NCBI RefSeq assembly: GCF_012933445.1
Contig: NZ_JABBNC010000026.1
Span: forward strand, 79,723-143,722
Source of the DNA: Actinoplanes sp. TBRC 11911
GTDB lineage: Bacteria > Actinomycetota > Actinomycetes > Mycobacteriales > Micromonosporaceae
Reading direction: 5' to 3'
DNA length: 64,000 bases
The notes below the pieces were generated by a model. That model did not search any database. It was not told the origin of the DNA and saw only the letters and a list, made by a program, of their open reading frames with translations. A program made the position numbers and the translations under genes. Position 1 is the stretch's first letter. The number at the start of each line of letters is the position of its first letter. Positions 44,949 through 54,417 of the stretch are shown here, one piece after another.

Positions 44949-45264
44949 CGGGACGTCGCGGCGCCGGCGTGGGGCGGTCGGGAATCCGCCTGGGCAGATT
45001 CGACATGTCGATCCCAGTGCGCGCTTCAGAGATCGAATGGCTGGCTCGCACCGTCTCCTGCGCGGCCGTGGTCACTCCACCTTGAGCATCCTAGGAACCT
45101 AGTTTCTTCGGATCGGCTGCTCTGCCGAGAGACCGGGCTTGCCGACCGGCTGGCCGGGTGGGCAGGATCGCTCAAACCGTTGGTATCTGGCAGGCGGCGT
45201 CCTGTCTGCTGAACAATGGGCGCCGGGGCGGGTGCTTATCCCGCCAGGAGGCACCCGCCCCGCC

Positions 45265-45497
45265 GCCCGGCCCGGGCCCCACCGCCCGGCACGGCCCCCC
45301 ACGAACGGCCCGGCCCTCATCGCCCGGCACGGCCCCTACGCCCGGCACGGCCCCTACGCCCGGCACGGCCCCTACGCCCGGCACGGCCCCTACGCCCGGC
45401 ACGGCCCCTACGCCCGGCACGGCCCCCACCGCCCGGCACGGCCCCCACCGCCCGGCCCGGCCCCCACCGCCCGGCCCGGCCCACATCGCCCGGCACG
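45265..45497. repeat. 18-bp tandem repeat tract
   Basis: CGCCCGGCACGGCCCCTA repeated six times from 45321 to about 45428, with diverged copies (CGCCCGGCACGGCCCCCAC and similar) on both sides. The whole gap 44949-45730 shows no supported gene; the long open frames across it come from the repeat composition. Confidence 0.85.
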
Positions 45498-45730
45498 TGT
45501 CGCGCGGGCCCCATCCCGAGCCGGCCCCACACCGGCGCACGCTCCTAGCTCGACACACGTCGCCCAGGCCGGGATGCGTCGTGCGGCCGCCATCGCCCAG
45601 CCCGGCCGCCGCCTCGGCACAGCCCTCGTGCACACTCCTGACTCAACACATGTTGCCCAGCCCTGCACGTGTCTTGCGGCATCCGGCAGACGGATGGCCC
45701 GGCATCTGGCACGCCCCCCGCGACTTGCTT

Positions 45731-45745
45731 CTCCCCCTGGGGGAG
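45731..45745. promoter_or_regulatory. MerR-type operator in the merR-like promoter
   Basis: Perfect palindrome CTCCCCCTGGGGGAG, right after a TTGCTT -35-like hexamer (45725-45730) and 18 bp before the MerR start. A dyad between -35 and -10 is the normal arrangement for autoregulated MerR-family genes. Confidence 0.7.
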
Positions 45746-45762
45746 GCGGCAAGGTTTACCCC

Positions 45763-46473
45763 ATGAACGAGCTCTACTCGATCGGGGACGTGGCGCGTCG
45801 CACCAGCCTCACCGTCAAGACGATCAGGAACTGGTCGGATCGGGGGCTGCTCTCGCCCATCGCCCGCACCAGCGGCGGTAACCGCCGCTACGACGACGAC
45901 GCCGTCGCTCGGGTCGAGCTGGTCAAGACACTGCGTGACCTGGGGATCGGGCTGTCCACCGTGCGGCGGATCGTCGACCGTCAGGCCGCGCTCGCCGACG
46001 TCGCGAAAGCGCACGCCGACGCCCTCGCCATTCAGATCGGCACCCTGCAACGCCGCCACGCGATCCTGACCGAGATGGCCGGCCGAGCCACGAGCACCGA
46101 GGAGATGACGCTGATGCACCGCGCCGACGAAGCGGAACGCACGACACAGATCCGCGAGTTCCTGGACCACGTTTTCGAGGGCCTCGGCGACCCAGGTTTC
46201 GAGGGGATCCGGCGGTCCATGACCCCGGTGCTGCCCGCCGAGCCCGAACCGGAACAGCAGGACGCCTACGCCCAGTTGGCCGAACTGACCCGCGACCCCG
46301 ACTTCCGCCGCACGATGCGACAGTCCGCCGAGATTCTCGCCGAGAGCGGCATCCCGACCTCGCGGTTAGCCATCACCGGCCCGCAACGCAAAGACTGGGA
46401 CTCCGCCGTCCTCGACCCGCGCCGCCACCGCTACGAGGCTATGCTCGCCACCGTCAACGGCTGGGCCGCATAG
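45763..46473 (+). CDS. MerR-family transcriptional regulator
   Basis: 236 residues from ATG 45763. Residues 3-72 are the winged helix: YSIGDVARRTSLTVKTIRNW, SGGNRRYDDDAVARVELVKT. A dimerisation helix follows (DVAKAHADALAIQIGTLQRR) and then a ~120-residue effector domain of the TipAS-like helical type without the antibiotic-binding signature. Upstream open sequence is repeat-derived and not part of the gene. The last codons (ATVNGWAA) are the starting point of a degenerate tandem repeat that continues for about 650 bp downstream. Confidence 0.92.
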   Translation: MNELYSIGDVARRTSLTVKTIRNWSDRGLLSPIARTSGGNRRYDDDAVARVELVKTLRDLGIGLSTVRRIVDRQAALADVAKAHADALAIQIGTLQRRHAILTEMAGRATSTEEMTLMHRADEAERTTQIREFLDHVFEGLGDPGFEGIRRSMTPVLPAEPEPEQQDAYAQLAELTRDPDFRRTMRQSAEILAESGIPTSRLAITGPQRKDWDSAVLDPRRHRYEAMLATVNGWAA

Positions 46474-47150
46474 CCCGCCGACCCCCGCCCCACGTCAACG
46501 ACCAAGCGCACAGCCCGCCGACCCCGCCCACCGCCGTCAACGGCCAAGGCGCACAGCGCGGCGAGACCGCCCACGTCAACCGCTAAACGCACAGCCCGCC
46601 GACCCGTCCCGCCACCGAACGATCAAGCCGCGCGGCGCGGCCTCACCACCCGCCCACGTCAACGGCTGAGCCGAGGAGGCCGCAACCAGGCCATCTCCAC
46701 ACCGCAGGACCCGAGCGCTGTCCACCAGCGTCAAATGTTGCGCCGCGAAGACTGCCCGGCCGCCTTCCAGTGTCAACGGGCCGAGCTGCTGAAACTCGCG
46801 AGCCTGTCAGCCGACGTCAACGGGCGGACCGCGGACTCGCAGGGTGGCCGCCGCTACTTACGGCCAGGCTGCGGAACGCTCAAGACGGCGAGGTTTCCCA
46901 CGTCAACGAGCGGACCGCGGACCCCGAGCCCACCTGGCACCACCCGCGGCGAGGTTCCCCAACGCGCAAGCCGTCTGCCTGCGTCAACGAGCGGATGCGA
47001 ACCCCGGGCCCACCTGCCACCACCTACCGCGAGGCTGCTTAACGCGCAAGTCATCAGCCGGCGTCAGCGGGCGGGGCATGGACCCTGGCGCCCGCCCACC
47101 ACGGCCGAGCCGGGGAAACTGCAGATCTGCCTGCCGACTTCAACCGTCCG
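46455..47150. repeat. Degenerate ~40-bp tandem repeat beginning in the MerR-type gene's 3' end
   Basis: GTCAACGGCTGGGCCGCATAG at the gene end is echoed as GTCAACGACCAAGCGCACAG, GTCAACGGCCAAGGCGCACAG, GTCAACCGCTAAACGCACAG and GTCAACGGCTGAGCCGAGG at 39-42-bp steps, then at about 80-bp steps as GTCAACGGGCGGACCGCGGA-type copies to ~47140. No gene is supported in 46474-47536. Confidence 0.65.
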
Positions 47151-47536
47151 ACCATGGATGCCCCGCCCCCAGCGCAACCCCGCGCGGAACCTCGGGTCTC
47201 ACGACCGGATAACGGGATCTTCTTTCGTCACGGACATCGGGCTGAGCTTGCGCCCGTATGGCGGTTGGGCCCGGAGAACGGTCGTTCGGCCAATGCGGGC
47301 GCGCGCCGCGGGCCATCTGGTGGCCGATGGTCGCCGGCGCCGCCTGTCCGCCCCGGCACCGAGCACCACGACGCCGCGGTGGGCGAGCCGCGGGGCGGCT
47401 CCCCGTTGGGCGGATACTGCGCACGGGCCGCTGGCCGCCGCCTCCGGGGGAACGCTCATCCTGGACAGTCACTGCCTGGCCACGCTCGCCGCTGGTGATG
47501 CCAGGGCTCGGTCCGATGAGCTATCGGCCACGCGAC

Positions 47537-47632
47537 GTCCACAATGTGGGACGAGTGTCCGTTGTCCGGGACGGGCGACCACATCGTGGCACGGCGTCCG
47601 TTATGTGGGACGATCCTCCAATGTAGACGATC
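47537..47632 (+). repeat. Mini-hairpin array preceding large hairpin 5
   Basis: Five units: GTCCACAATGTGGGACGAGT, GTCCGTTGTCCGGGACGGGC, GACCACATCGTGGCACGGC, GTCCGTTATGTGGGACGATC, CTCCAATGTAGACGATC. Same order of unit types as the array at 28328-28423. After the large hairpin come ACCCGCGATGTGATCGCAAC and a unit split by element C. Confidence 0.75.
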
Positions 47633-47678
47633 TTTCCTCACGCTATGTGGCTTTTGTTCGAGCGCTTTCGACGGTCTC

Positions 47679-47734
47679 ACGTGAACCTTGGAGAGTTATG
47701 GCTCGAATATGGGCGCAACTCTCCAAGGTCACGT
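47679..47734 (+). repeat. Large hairpin repeat, copy 5
   Basis: Arms ACGTGAACCTTGGAGAGTT / AACTCTCCAAGGTCACGT (one bulged A) around loop ATGGCTCGAATATGGGCGC. The outer ACGTG/CACGT pairs differ from other copies but still pair. Confidence 0.85.
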
Positions 47735-47771
47735 CGCAACCCGCGATGTGATCGCAACGACCACATTGTGG

Positions 47772-48174
47772 AACTGTTCAGCTGTTTCTCGCGCCGCTCA
47801 CCCTCCGATGAGTTGGCCATGCGCGGCGGACCTGCGCGGACCGTCGCTGTGGGGAGCCGGGACCTTCCGGTCGCGGCGGCTGCCCACACGGGGGTGGGGG
47901 TGGCTGCAGTGTGGGGAACCGCAACCTCCTCGGCGTCGCGACTGCCCACACGGGGGTGGGGGTGGCTGCGGTGTGCGGAACCGCAACCTCCTCGGCGTCG
48001 CGACCGCCCACACGGGGGTGGGGGTGGCTGCGGTGTGGGCAACCGCAACCTCGTCGGCGTCGCGGCTCCCCACGCCCGGGTGGGGCGGCCACTGTGGGCA
48101 GCAGGGACCTGCCCGGGCCTGGCGGCGTCGCCTCGCACGGGGACTCGCGGCCGACGGAACCAGCTGAACAGTTA
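47772..48174 (-). mobile_element. 403-bp terminal-inverted-repeat element, copy C (inverted)
   Basis: Same 403-bp length and ends as copies A and B but opposite orientation, 23 kb away. Flanked by the 11-bp direct repeat CACATTGTGGA (47762-47772 and 48175-48185), which is the core of a mini-hairpin unit; removing the element rebuilds GACCACATTGTGGACGGGACG. Internal 62-bp units again number three. No coding capacity is conserved with A and B. Non-autonomous element inferred. Confidence 0.68.
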
Positions 48175-48315
48175 CACATTGTGGACGGGACGCAACAGGC
48201 TTTCCTTGTCTGCCTGCCGACATCACACGGCATGGCAGTCCCGCCCCTCCCGGACGGCCCGAAAGCAGGAACGGCCCGGGCGCCGCTCGAGCCCACCAAG
48301 GGGCTGCCGGTGGCC

Positions 48316-48347
48316 GGGGGCTGGGCCGGGAAGCCGGCCCAGCCCCC
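48316..48347 (-). terminator. Terminator of the secreted beta-helix gene
   Basis: Perfect 14-bp inverted repeat GGGGGCTGGGCCGG / CCGGCCCAGCCCCC around GAAG, 13 bp beyond the stop codon. The stretch 48186-48315 shows nothing else. Confidence 0.8.
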
Positions 48348-48360
48348 GCCAGATGTGTTG

Positions 48361-50208
48361 CTACGACGCTGGGTAGTCGGTGATGAAGACCGGGGCGCCC
48401 ACCTTTGTCGTGTCGGCGGCCTCGCCTACGCCGTTGACCACGTGGTCGATGACGCCGGCGCTCAAGTTGACGGTCATGATGTGGTGCAGCTTGACGCCGG
48501 GGCGGGACGGGACCTCGAAGCCGTTCTCGGTGTGGATCGCCGGGTTGTTCTGGTTGAACACGTAGACGCCGGCGCCGTACAGGGAGTGGGTCTTGACCTT
48601 GTCGCCGACCTTGTAGCCGGCGTAGCCCTCGACCGAGCCGTTCATCCAGTCGGCCTGCGTGGGCGGGTCGTACGGGAGCTCGTTCTGGTAGAGGATGGTC
48701 GTGCCGCCGTTGCCGTTCCAGACCGTGTTGTACTTCTGGAAGTGCTCGACGAACAGGCCCGTCGCGGTCACGTTGTCGCCGTTGATGACGGCGCCGTAGC
48801 GGCCGGTGTTGGTGTTCCAGCGCTGGGTGTCGGTGAAGCCCTCGACGCCGTGGTCGGCGCGCCACACCCAGGTGTGGTCGATGAGCACGTTGTCGCTGTT
48901 CACCTGTAACGCGGTGTCGGTCTTGCCGACGTGCGGGCCGCCGACGCGGAAGTAGACGTCGTTGAGCGTGGTCGGGTTGGCCGCCGAGGAGATCCCGCCG
49001 CGGGTGAGGCCGACCTGCAGCAGCACCTTCGATTCCTTGAGGCCGGCGTCGATGGTCACCCCGGCCACGATCACGCCGGGCACCGACGCGACCTTCAGCG
49101 GGGTGGCACCGTTGACCGCGGTCAGCGTGGCGTGGCCGAGGCCCAGGACGACCTGGTTCGGGTGCAGCACGACGAGGCTCTGGTCGATGTTGTACACACC
49201 GGGGGTGAGCAGCAGGTTCTTGCCCAGCAACAGGTTCGCGTTGATCAGCCACTCCGGATCGGAGGGCTTGGCCACGAAGAACGAGCTGAGCGGAAGCGTA
49301 CGGCCGGGGGTCATGCCGTTCGCGTACGAGACGCCGCTGGTGTTGTGTGCCGCCGAAGGCGCCCGGACATTCCACTTGCCCGCACCGTCAACGAACAAAT
49401 ACGGCTTTTCGCGAGATGTCGGGTTTGTCGCCAGCGTCGTGTAAGGCGGATTCGGGAACGCTGACTCGTCGGGCGCGCCCGAAACCCCGGCGAACACCTG
49501 GTTCCACACGCCGTTCGACCATGACGCGACACTGCTGTTACGGGTCAGCCACTGCTGCTGCGAGCCGTTGGTGACCGAGGGCAGCGTGGAGTCGGCGATG
49601 AAGCCCCCGGAAGCGTACTGGGGACCGGCCGTGCAGTAGTCCATCAGCGACAGCGTGCCGTTGGTGACGTTGACCCGGCGCATCGAGACGGCCTGCGAGA
49701 CCGCCCAGAAGTTCGCGGTGGACCGGCAGCCGTCCTGGCCGAGCGCGTTGACGTGGATGGTCAGGTTCGCGATCGTGCGCCAGAAGTTCACCAGCGCGAG
49801 GCAGTTGCTGGTGCCGCCGCCCTCGGTGCAGCGGTTGTAGACCTCCACCTTGCCGTTGATCACCACGTCGCCGGGGTTGGCGCCGAGGCCGGCGATCTCG
49901 GTGTAGTAGCCCACCTTGACCTGCAGGGGGTGCGCGTCCGTGCCGTAGGTGCCGGGCTTGAACAGGAAGGCGTACCGGTCGGTGCCCATCTCGTTGTCGA
50001 CCTGTTTGGCCCAGGTGGCGTCGAGTTTCGCCTGGATGTCGGCGACGGGCATGCTCGGGTCGAAGATGGTCACGTTCGGGCCGAGGGAAGGCGAAGGCGG
50101 CGAGAAAGAAGACGACGAGAAAGAAGACGACGCCGAAGCGGGAGTCCCCGTGGTCAGCGCGCCCACGGTGGCGACCGCGAGCACCACCGCGAGGAGGCGT
50201 TTCATCAT
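48361..50208 (-). CDS. Secreted parallel beta-helix protein (pectate-lyase/GH55-like fold)
   Basis: 615 residues from ATG 50208 (MMKRLLAVVLAVATVGALTT), a Sec signal peptide cut after PASAS, then a Ser-rich spacer. The mature protein has beta-helix features: repeated Asn ladders and V-I-G-x turns such as DVVINGKVEVYN, VVLGLGHATLTAVNGATPL, NVLIDHTWVWRADHG and YGAVINGDNVTATGLFVEHF. Proteins like this in Streptomyces and Actinoplanes are variously annotated as coagulation factor 5/8-type or glycosidase-like; the substrate is unknown. Extracellular polysaccharide binding or cleavage is likely. Confidence 0.8.
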   Translation of the reverse strand: MMKRLLAVVLAVATVGALTTGTPASASSSFSSSSFSPPSPSLGPNVTIFDPSMPVADIQAKLDATWAKQVDNEMGTDRYAFLFKPGTYGTDAHPLQVKVGYYTEIAGLGANPGDVVINGKVEVYNRCTEGGGTSNCLALVNFWRTIANLTIHVNALGQDGCRSTANFWAVSQAVSMRRVNVTNGTLSLMDYCTAGPQYASGGFIADSTLPSVTNGSQQQWLTRNSSVASWSNGVWNQVFAGVSGAPDESAFPNPPYTTLATNPTSREKPYLFVDGAGKWNVRAPSAAHNTSGVSYANGMTPGRTLPLSSFFVAKPSDPEWLINANLLLGKNLLLTPGVYNIDQSLVVLHPNQVVLGLGHATLTAVNGATPLKVASVPGVIVAGVTIDAGLKESKVLLQVGLTRGGISSAANPTTLNDVYFRVGGPHVGKTDTALQVNSDNVLIDHTWVWRADHGVEGFTDTQRWNTNTGRYGAVINGDNVTATGLFVEHFQKYNTVWNGNGGTTILYQNELPYDPPTQADWMNGSVEGYAGYKVGDKVKTHSLYGAGVYVFNQNNPAIHTENGFEVPSRPGVKLHHIMTVNLSAGVIDHVVNGVGEAADTTKVGAPVFITDYPAS

Positions 50209-50315
50209 GCGGAACCGGTCCTTTCCTGGACAGCACAGGTCCATAGATCCGGATCACAGAAAGCTATAGACGCACGCGCATGTCAAGAAGGAGCGGCAGA
50301 CCTTGCCCGAAAGTC

Positions 50316-50579
50316 CTAACGGGCCTGTCGGCTCGCCCGGGCGCACTCGATCAGCCACAGACCGAACTCCTCGGCCTCCTGCGCGCTGATCCGGACCGTG
50401 ACGCCGGTGCCGAGGAAGCAGTTCACCCAGGCGCCGCCGGTGCGCGGGCCGCCGGACAGCTCGCCGCCGCCGTTGCGGTCGCCCACCGTGAACCGGTCGG
50501 CCGGGCCCTGGTTACGGGGTCGGGGCACGACGGCGGGGGGTGGCTCGTTATCCCGATGATTACCGCGAACACCACCCAT
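50316..50579 (-). CDS. 87-residue protein of unknown function
   Basis: ATG at 50579 to TAG at 50316. The first ~30 residues are polar and Pro-rich (MGGVRGNHRDNEPPPAVVPR); the rest looks like a compact domain (GGAWVNCFLGTGVTVRISAQ, EAEEFGLWLIECARASRQ). Small actinobacterial proteins with a TVRIS-x-EAEEFGLWL-type core exist, without known role. No strong ribosome-binding site is seen. Divergent from the FAD oxidase gene. Confidence 0.55.
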   Translation of the reverse strand: MGGVRGNHRDNEPPPAVVPRPRNQGPADRFTVGDRNGGGELSGGPRTGGAWVNCFLGTGVTVRISAQEAEEFGLWLIECARASRQAR

Positions 50580-50747
50580 GCGACGACGATAGACCGAAGG
50601 TGATCCCGCGCGACAGGGACGACCGGCCATAGCCGCACGCCGCACGAAAAGGTGTCGCCGCGCCGCGATCGCACTTAGCCTGGTGGAGGGCATCGCGGGG
50701 ACGTAAGTGGGAGCCGTAGTCCCGCACGCCTCCGGAAGGGAAATCCG

Positions 50748-52091
50748 ATGTCCTTCGACGCCCTGAGCCGCCGCCTGGCCGGCACGTTCGCCGCCGGCGG
50801 CGACCCGATGTACGACCGGCTGGCCACCGGGTTCAACCTCAGGCTCAAGCCCGCCCCGGCCGCGGTGGTCGAGGCGCTCGACGCGCGCGACGTGGTCGAG
50901 ACCGTACGCTTCGCCGCCTCCGCCGGGCTGCCGGTCGCCGTGCAGGCCACCGGGCACGGCCTCGCCGACACCATGGACGGCGCCCTGCTCGTGCACACCG
51001 GCCGCCTGGACGGCTGCATGGTGCACCCGGACGGCTGGGCCCGGGTCGGCGCCGGCGTGCGCTGGCAGCAGGTCCTGGACGCGGCCGCGCCGCACGGGCT
51101 CGCCGGGCTGTGCGGCTCCGCGCCGGCGGTGGGCGTGGTCGGGTACACGACCGGCGGCGGGCTCAGCCCGGTCGGCCGCACGTTCGGCTGGGCCGCCGAC
51201 CGGGTCCGGGCCGCCGAGGTCGTCACCGGCGACGGCGAGCTGCGCCGGGTCACCGCCAGCGAGCATCCCGACCTGTTCTGGGCGATCCGCGGCGGGAAGG
51301 CGGCCGCCGGCATCGTGACGGCCCTCGAGTTCGACCTGGTCTCCCAGCCCAGCCTGTACGCCGGTGCGCTGTACTTCGACGGGACCGACGCGGCGAGGGT
51401 GACCCACGCGTGGGCGTCCTGGTGCGCGGAGCTGCCGGACACGGCGACCACCTCGATCGCGTTCCTGCAACTGCCCCCGCTGCCCGGGGTGCCGCCGCCG
51501 CTGGCCGGCAAGTTCACCGTGGCGGTCCGCTTCGTCTGGACCGGTCCCGCCGACCAGGGTGAGGCGGCGCTCGCACCGATGCGGGCGGCGGCCGCACCGC
51601 TGATCGACACGGTGCAGACCATCCCGTTCGCGGCGGTCGGCATGGTCCACTCCGACCCGGAGGAACCCATCGCCGTGCACGAGGAGACCGATCTGCTGCA
51701 TGCGCTGCCGGCCGCGGCGGTGGACGCGCTGCTGGAGGTGGCCGGCCCCGGTTCCGGGTCACCGCAGGTGATCGTGGAGCTGCGCCAGATGGGCGGAGCG
51801 CTGGCCGCGGCCCCGGCGCAGCCGAGCGCGCTGTGCCACCGGGACGCGGCGTTCAACCTGTTCGCGGTCGGCGTGCTGCCCGGCGACGAGGTGCTGTCGC
51901 ACGCGACGCGGATTCGTGAGGCGCTGGGCTCCTGGGCGACCGGCGGTGCCCTGCCGAACATCGGGGCCGCGGCCGGCGCGGCGCGGATCGCCCGCTCCTA
52001 CGACGAGGTGACCCTGTCGCGCCTGCGGGACGTGGTCAAGCGCTACGACCCGGCGCACGTGCTGCGGGTGGGGCAGGTTCCGGACGCCTGA
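50748..52091 (+). CDS. FAD-linked oxidase, berberine-bridge/PCMH family
   Basis: 447 residues from ATG 50748 behind GGAAGGG. The FAD-binding PCMH domain shows VVETVRFAASAGLPVAVQAT, then GHG with the histidine that would be bonded to FAD, and VGVVGYTTGGGLSPVGRTFGW. The position that carries the second covalent cysteine in bicovalent family members (CP-VG) is Ala here (APAVG), so only mono-covalent attachment is expected. C-terminal berberine-like segment YDPAHVLRVGQV. No signal peptide. Its last 56 bp overlap the convergent GMC oxidoreductase gene. Confidence 0.9.
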   Translation: MSFDALSRRLAGTFAAGGDPMYDRLATGFNLRLKPAPAAVVEALDARDVVETVRFAASAGLPVAVQATGHGLADTMDGALLVHTGRLDGCMVHPDGWARVGAGVRWQQVLDAAAPHGLAGLCGSAPAVGVVGYTTGGGLSPVGRTFGWAADRVRAAEVVTGDGELRRVTASEHPDLFWAIRGGKAAAGIVTALEFDLVSQPSLYAGALYFDGTDAARVTHAWASWCAELPDTATTSIAFLQLPPLPGVPPPLAGKFTVAVRFVWTGPADQGEAALAPMRAAAAPLIDTVQTIPFAAVGMVHSDPEEPIAVHEETDLLHALPAAAVDALLEVAGPGSGSPQVIVELRQMGGALAAAPAQPSALCHRDAAFNLFAVGVLPGDEVLSHATRIREALGSWATGGALPNIGAAAGAARIARSYDEVTLSRLRDVVKRYDPAHVLRVGQVPDA

Positions 52092-53517
52092 TCATCTCGG
52101 CCGCGCGCTCGGCGATGGCGATCACCGTCGCGTTCGGGTTCATCGAGGTCACCGACGGCATCACGGAGGCGTCCGCGACGCGCAGCCCGGTCACGCCGTG
52201 CACACGCAACCGGGTGTCGACGACGTCGCCGATGCGGCAGGTGCCCACCGGGTGGAACTGGGGGCCGGCGCCGTGGCGGACGACGTCCCGCCATCCCTCG
52301 TCGCCGGCCACCGGGGTGACCTCGGTGGGCTTGAACCGTGCGAAGGCCCGGGCCCGTCCGACCCGCCGGGCCAGGAGCAGGCCGTCGACCAGGGTGTCGA
52401 CGTCGCGTTCGTCGGTGAGGTAGCCCGGGTCGATCAGGGGTTGCTGCCGCACGTCGGGGCCGGCCAGGGTCAGCGTGCCCCGGCTGTGCGGCACGGCGAG
52501 GGACACGTTGATGCTGAAGCCGTGCGCGGGCGGTTCGGCCAGGGCCGGTGAGCGCGGCACGTGCGTCGGATAGAGCACGACGTCGTGCAACAGGGCGGCC
52601 AGTTCGCTGTGGTTGCCCACTCCGGCCGGAACGGGTTCGTCGACCGCGTACACCACGCTGGTGATGACGTGGTCGTGCAGATGCGCGCCCACTCCGCTCA
52701 GGTCGGCGTGCACCGGAATGCCGAGGGCCCGCAGATCAGCGGCCGGGCCGACCCCGGACAGCAGCAGGAGCTGGGCGGAGCCGACCGTGCCGGCGCAGAG
52801 CACGACTTCCCGGTCCGCGAGCACGAATTCCTCGTCGTAGGTGACGCCTGCGCACCGGCCGTTCTCGATGACCAGCCGGGTCACCAGGGCTTCCGGGATG
52901 ACGGTGAGATTCGGGCGATTCAAGACCGGGCGAAGGTACGCGTCGGCGGTGCTCTGCCGGGCTCCGTCCACGATGTTCATGTCGTACCAGCCGACCCCGT
53001 ACGGATCGGCGCCGTTGAAATCGCCGGTGCTCGGAAAGCCGCTTTCCACGACCGCGTCGAAGAATGCCTGCGAGACGGGATGGCGTACGGGAAGGGGCGC
53101 GACCCGCAGCGGGCCTTCGGTGCCGCGATAGTAGGGATCACGGCCGGTGGTGTGCTCGCTGCGTTTGAAGAAGGGCAGCAGATCCGCGTACGCCCATCCC
53201 TCGCCCCAATCGTCGAACACCGCACGATCGCCGCGGATGAACGACATCCCGTTGATGGCTCCGGTCCCGCCGAGCAGTTTCCCGCGCGGCCAGAAATGCA
53301 CCCGCCCGCCGGTTCCGGGCTGCGGCACCGTGGTGTAGCGCCAGTCGAACTCTCCCCCGAGCAGTTCGACGAAACGCGGCGGCACCTGGCTCTCGATCGG
53401 GCGGGTCGCGGGCCCGGCCTCCAGCAGCAGAACCGTGACGTCCGGATCCTCGGAAAGCCGCGCGGCCACCACACTGCCCGCGCTGCCGGACCCGACGACG
53501 ATGTAGTCGTAAGTCAT
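52036..53517 (-). CDS. GMC-family FAD oxidoreductase (choline dehydrogenase-like)
   Basis: 493 residues. N-terminal dinucleotide motif YIVVGSGSAGSVVAARLSED, the GMC signature GKLLGGTGAINGMSFIRGD, the second signature AGTVGSAQLLLLSGVGP, and the catalytic His region QFHPVGTCRIGDVVDTRLRV with NPNATVIAIAERAAEMI at the end. Oxidises an alcohol to an aldehyde or ketone; substrate unknown. The AraC-type gene ends 3 bp upstream, so it probably controls this gene. Tail-to-tail overlap of 56 bp with the BBE oxidase. Confidence 0.93.
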   Translation of the reverse strand: MTYDYIVVGSGSAGSVVAARLSEDPDVTVLLLEAGPATRPIESQVPPRFVELLGGEFDWRYTTVPQPGTGGRVHFWPRGKLLGGTGAINGMSFIRGDRAVFDDWGEGWAYADLLPFFKRSEHTTGRDPYYRGTEGPLRVAPLPVRHPVSQAFFDAVVESGFPSTGDFNGADPYGVGWYDMNIVDGARQSTADAYLRPVLNRPNLTVIPEALVTRLVIENGRCAGVTYDEEFVLADREVVLCAGTVGSAQLLLLSGVGPAADLRALGIPVHADLSGVGAHLHDHVITSVVYAVDEPVPAGVGNHSELAALLHDVVLYPTHVPRSPALAEPPAHGFSINVSLAVPHSRGTLTLAGPDVRQQPLIDPGYLTDERDVDTLVDGLLLARRVGRARAFARFKPTEVTPVAGDEGWRDVVRHGAGPQFHPVGTCRIGDVVDTRLRVHGVTGLRVADASVMPSVTSMNPNATVIAIAERAAEMIRRPEPAPPAARAPGRSA

Positions 53518-53520
53518 TTC

Positions 53521-54417
53521 TCAACCCCGCCGGCGCGTGCTGCCCGGCCGTTCGCCGAACCTTTTCCGGTACGCCTTGATGAAGTGGCCGCCGTCGGCGA
53601 AATGCCAGCGGGCGGCGATCTCGGAAACCGTCAGGGAGGTGGCGGTCAGATCCGCGCGGGCGCGGTCGAGTCGTTTGCCGCGCACATATCCCATGACCGA
53701 AGCGTCCTCGCTCGCGAACGCGCGATGCAGGCTGCGCGCGGAGACGAACAGCGAGTCGGCGACGGCCCGCGGATTCAGGTCCCGGTCCAGCAGCCGGCCG
53801 TCGATCCAGTCCATCGCGGCCCGGACCAGCGGCGCCGGGAGGTCGTCGGCCACGTGATCGTCGAGCAGCGCCTGGAACAGCTCCAGGGCGACGTCGCGGG
53901 CCGCCCGGGACGCGGCCGGGCTGAGCCGGTCGGTCACCTCCGCCCAGGTACGCAGGTGGGCGAGCAGCATCCGGGCGGCCGGGCCGCCGCCGGCGGCGGC
54001 GACCGGCCGTTGCCGGCCCCGGAACCGCACGCCGGCGGCCGGCAGCGACAGGATGGTCACCGCCGTGCCGTCGGCGGTCGCCCAGTCCCACGACGACGAC
54101 ACGCCGCGCATCGCCCGGACCTGCCCGGCCGGCACGTCGACGACCTGCCGGCCCGCCGACATCCGCGACCGGCCGCGCTCCTGGAACGCGACGATCACCC
54201 GGTCGTTCCAGTCGCAATGCCCGGCGACCTCGTCGCTGCGCATGTCCTGCAGGACCAGGTCGTCGAGCGGGTTCGTCCGCATGCGCAGCCGCAACGAGCC
54301 GTGCGCGCGGCGGGGCAGGGTCAGCGCCGGGACCGGCGTCGCCCCCCACTCGCCGTCCAGCCGCGGGGCACGTCCCGCACCGGCGTACGGGATGGTGATG
54401 TCGAATTCTTGCAGCAC
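53521..54417 (-). CDS. AraC-family regulator with AraC-binding-like N-terminal domain
   Basis: 298 residues from GTG 54417 (VLQEFDITIPYAGAG) behind GGGGGG; a longer frame to 54513 would add 32 residues and overlap the dinB promoter. N-terminal domain of the NdhR/FeaR-like type (GHCDWNDRVIVAFQERGRS). C-terminal double helix-turn-helix ~200-295: NPRAVADSLFVSARSLHRAF, LTVSEIAARWHFADGGHFIK and AYRKRFGERP. It precedes the GMC oxidoreductase gene by 3 bp, so operon and likely regulation of that gene. Confidence 0.87.
   Translation of the reverse strand: MLQEFDITIPYAGAGRAPRLDGEWGATPVPALTLPRRAHGSLRLRMRTNPLDDLVLQDMRSDEVAGHCDWNDRVIVAFQERGRSRMSAGRQVVDVPAGQVRAMRGVSSSWDWATADGTAVTILSLPAAGVRFRGRQRPVAAAGGGPAARMLLAHLRTWAEVTDRLSPAASRAARDVALELFQALLDDHVADDLPAPLVRAAMDWIDGRLLDRDLNPRAVADSLFVSARSLHRAFASEDASVMGYVRGKRLDRARADLTATSLTVSEIAARWHFADGGHFIKAYRKRFGERPGSTRRRG

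Noticed and set aside
45139..45762. N-terminal extension of the MerR-type regulator.
   Set aside because: It is translated 18-bp satellite; the MerR fold starts at 45763, right after an operator and ribosome-binding region.
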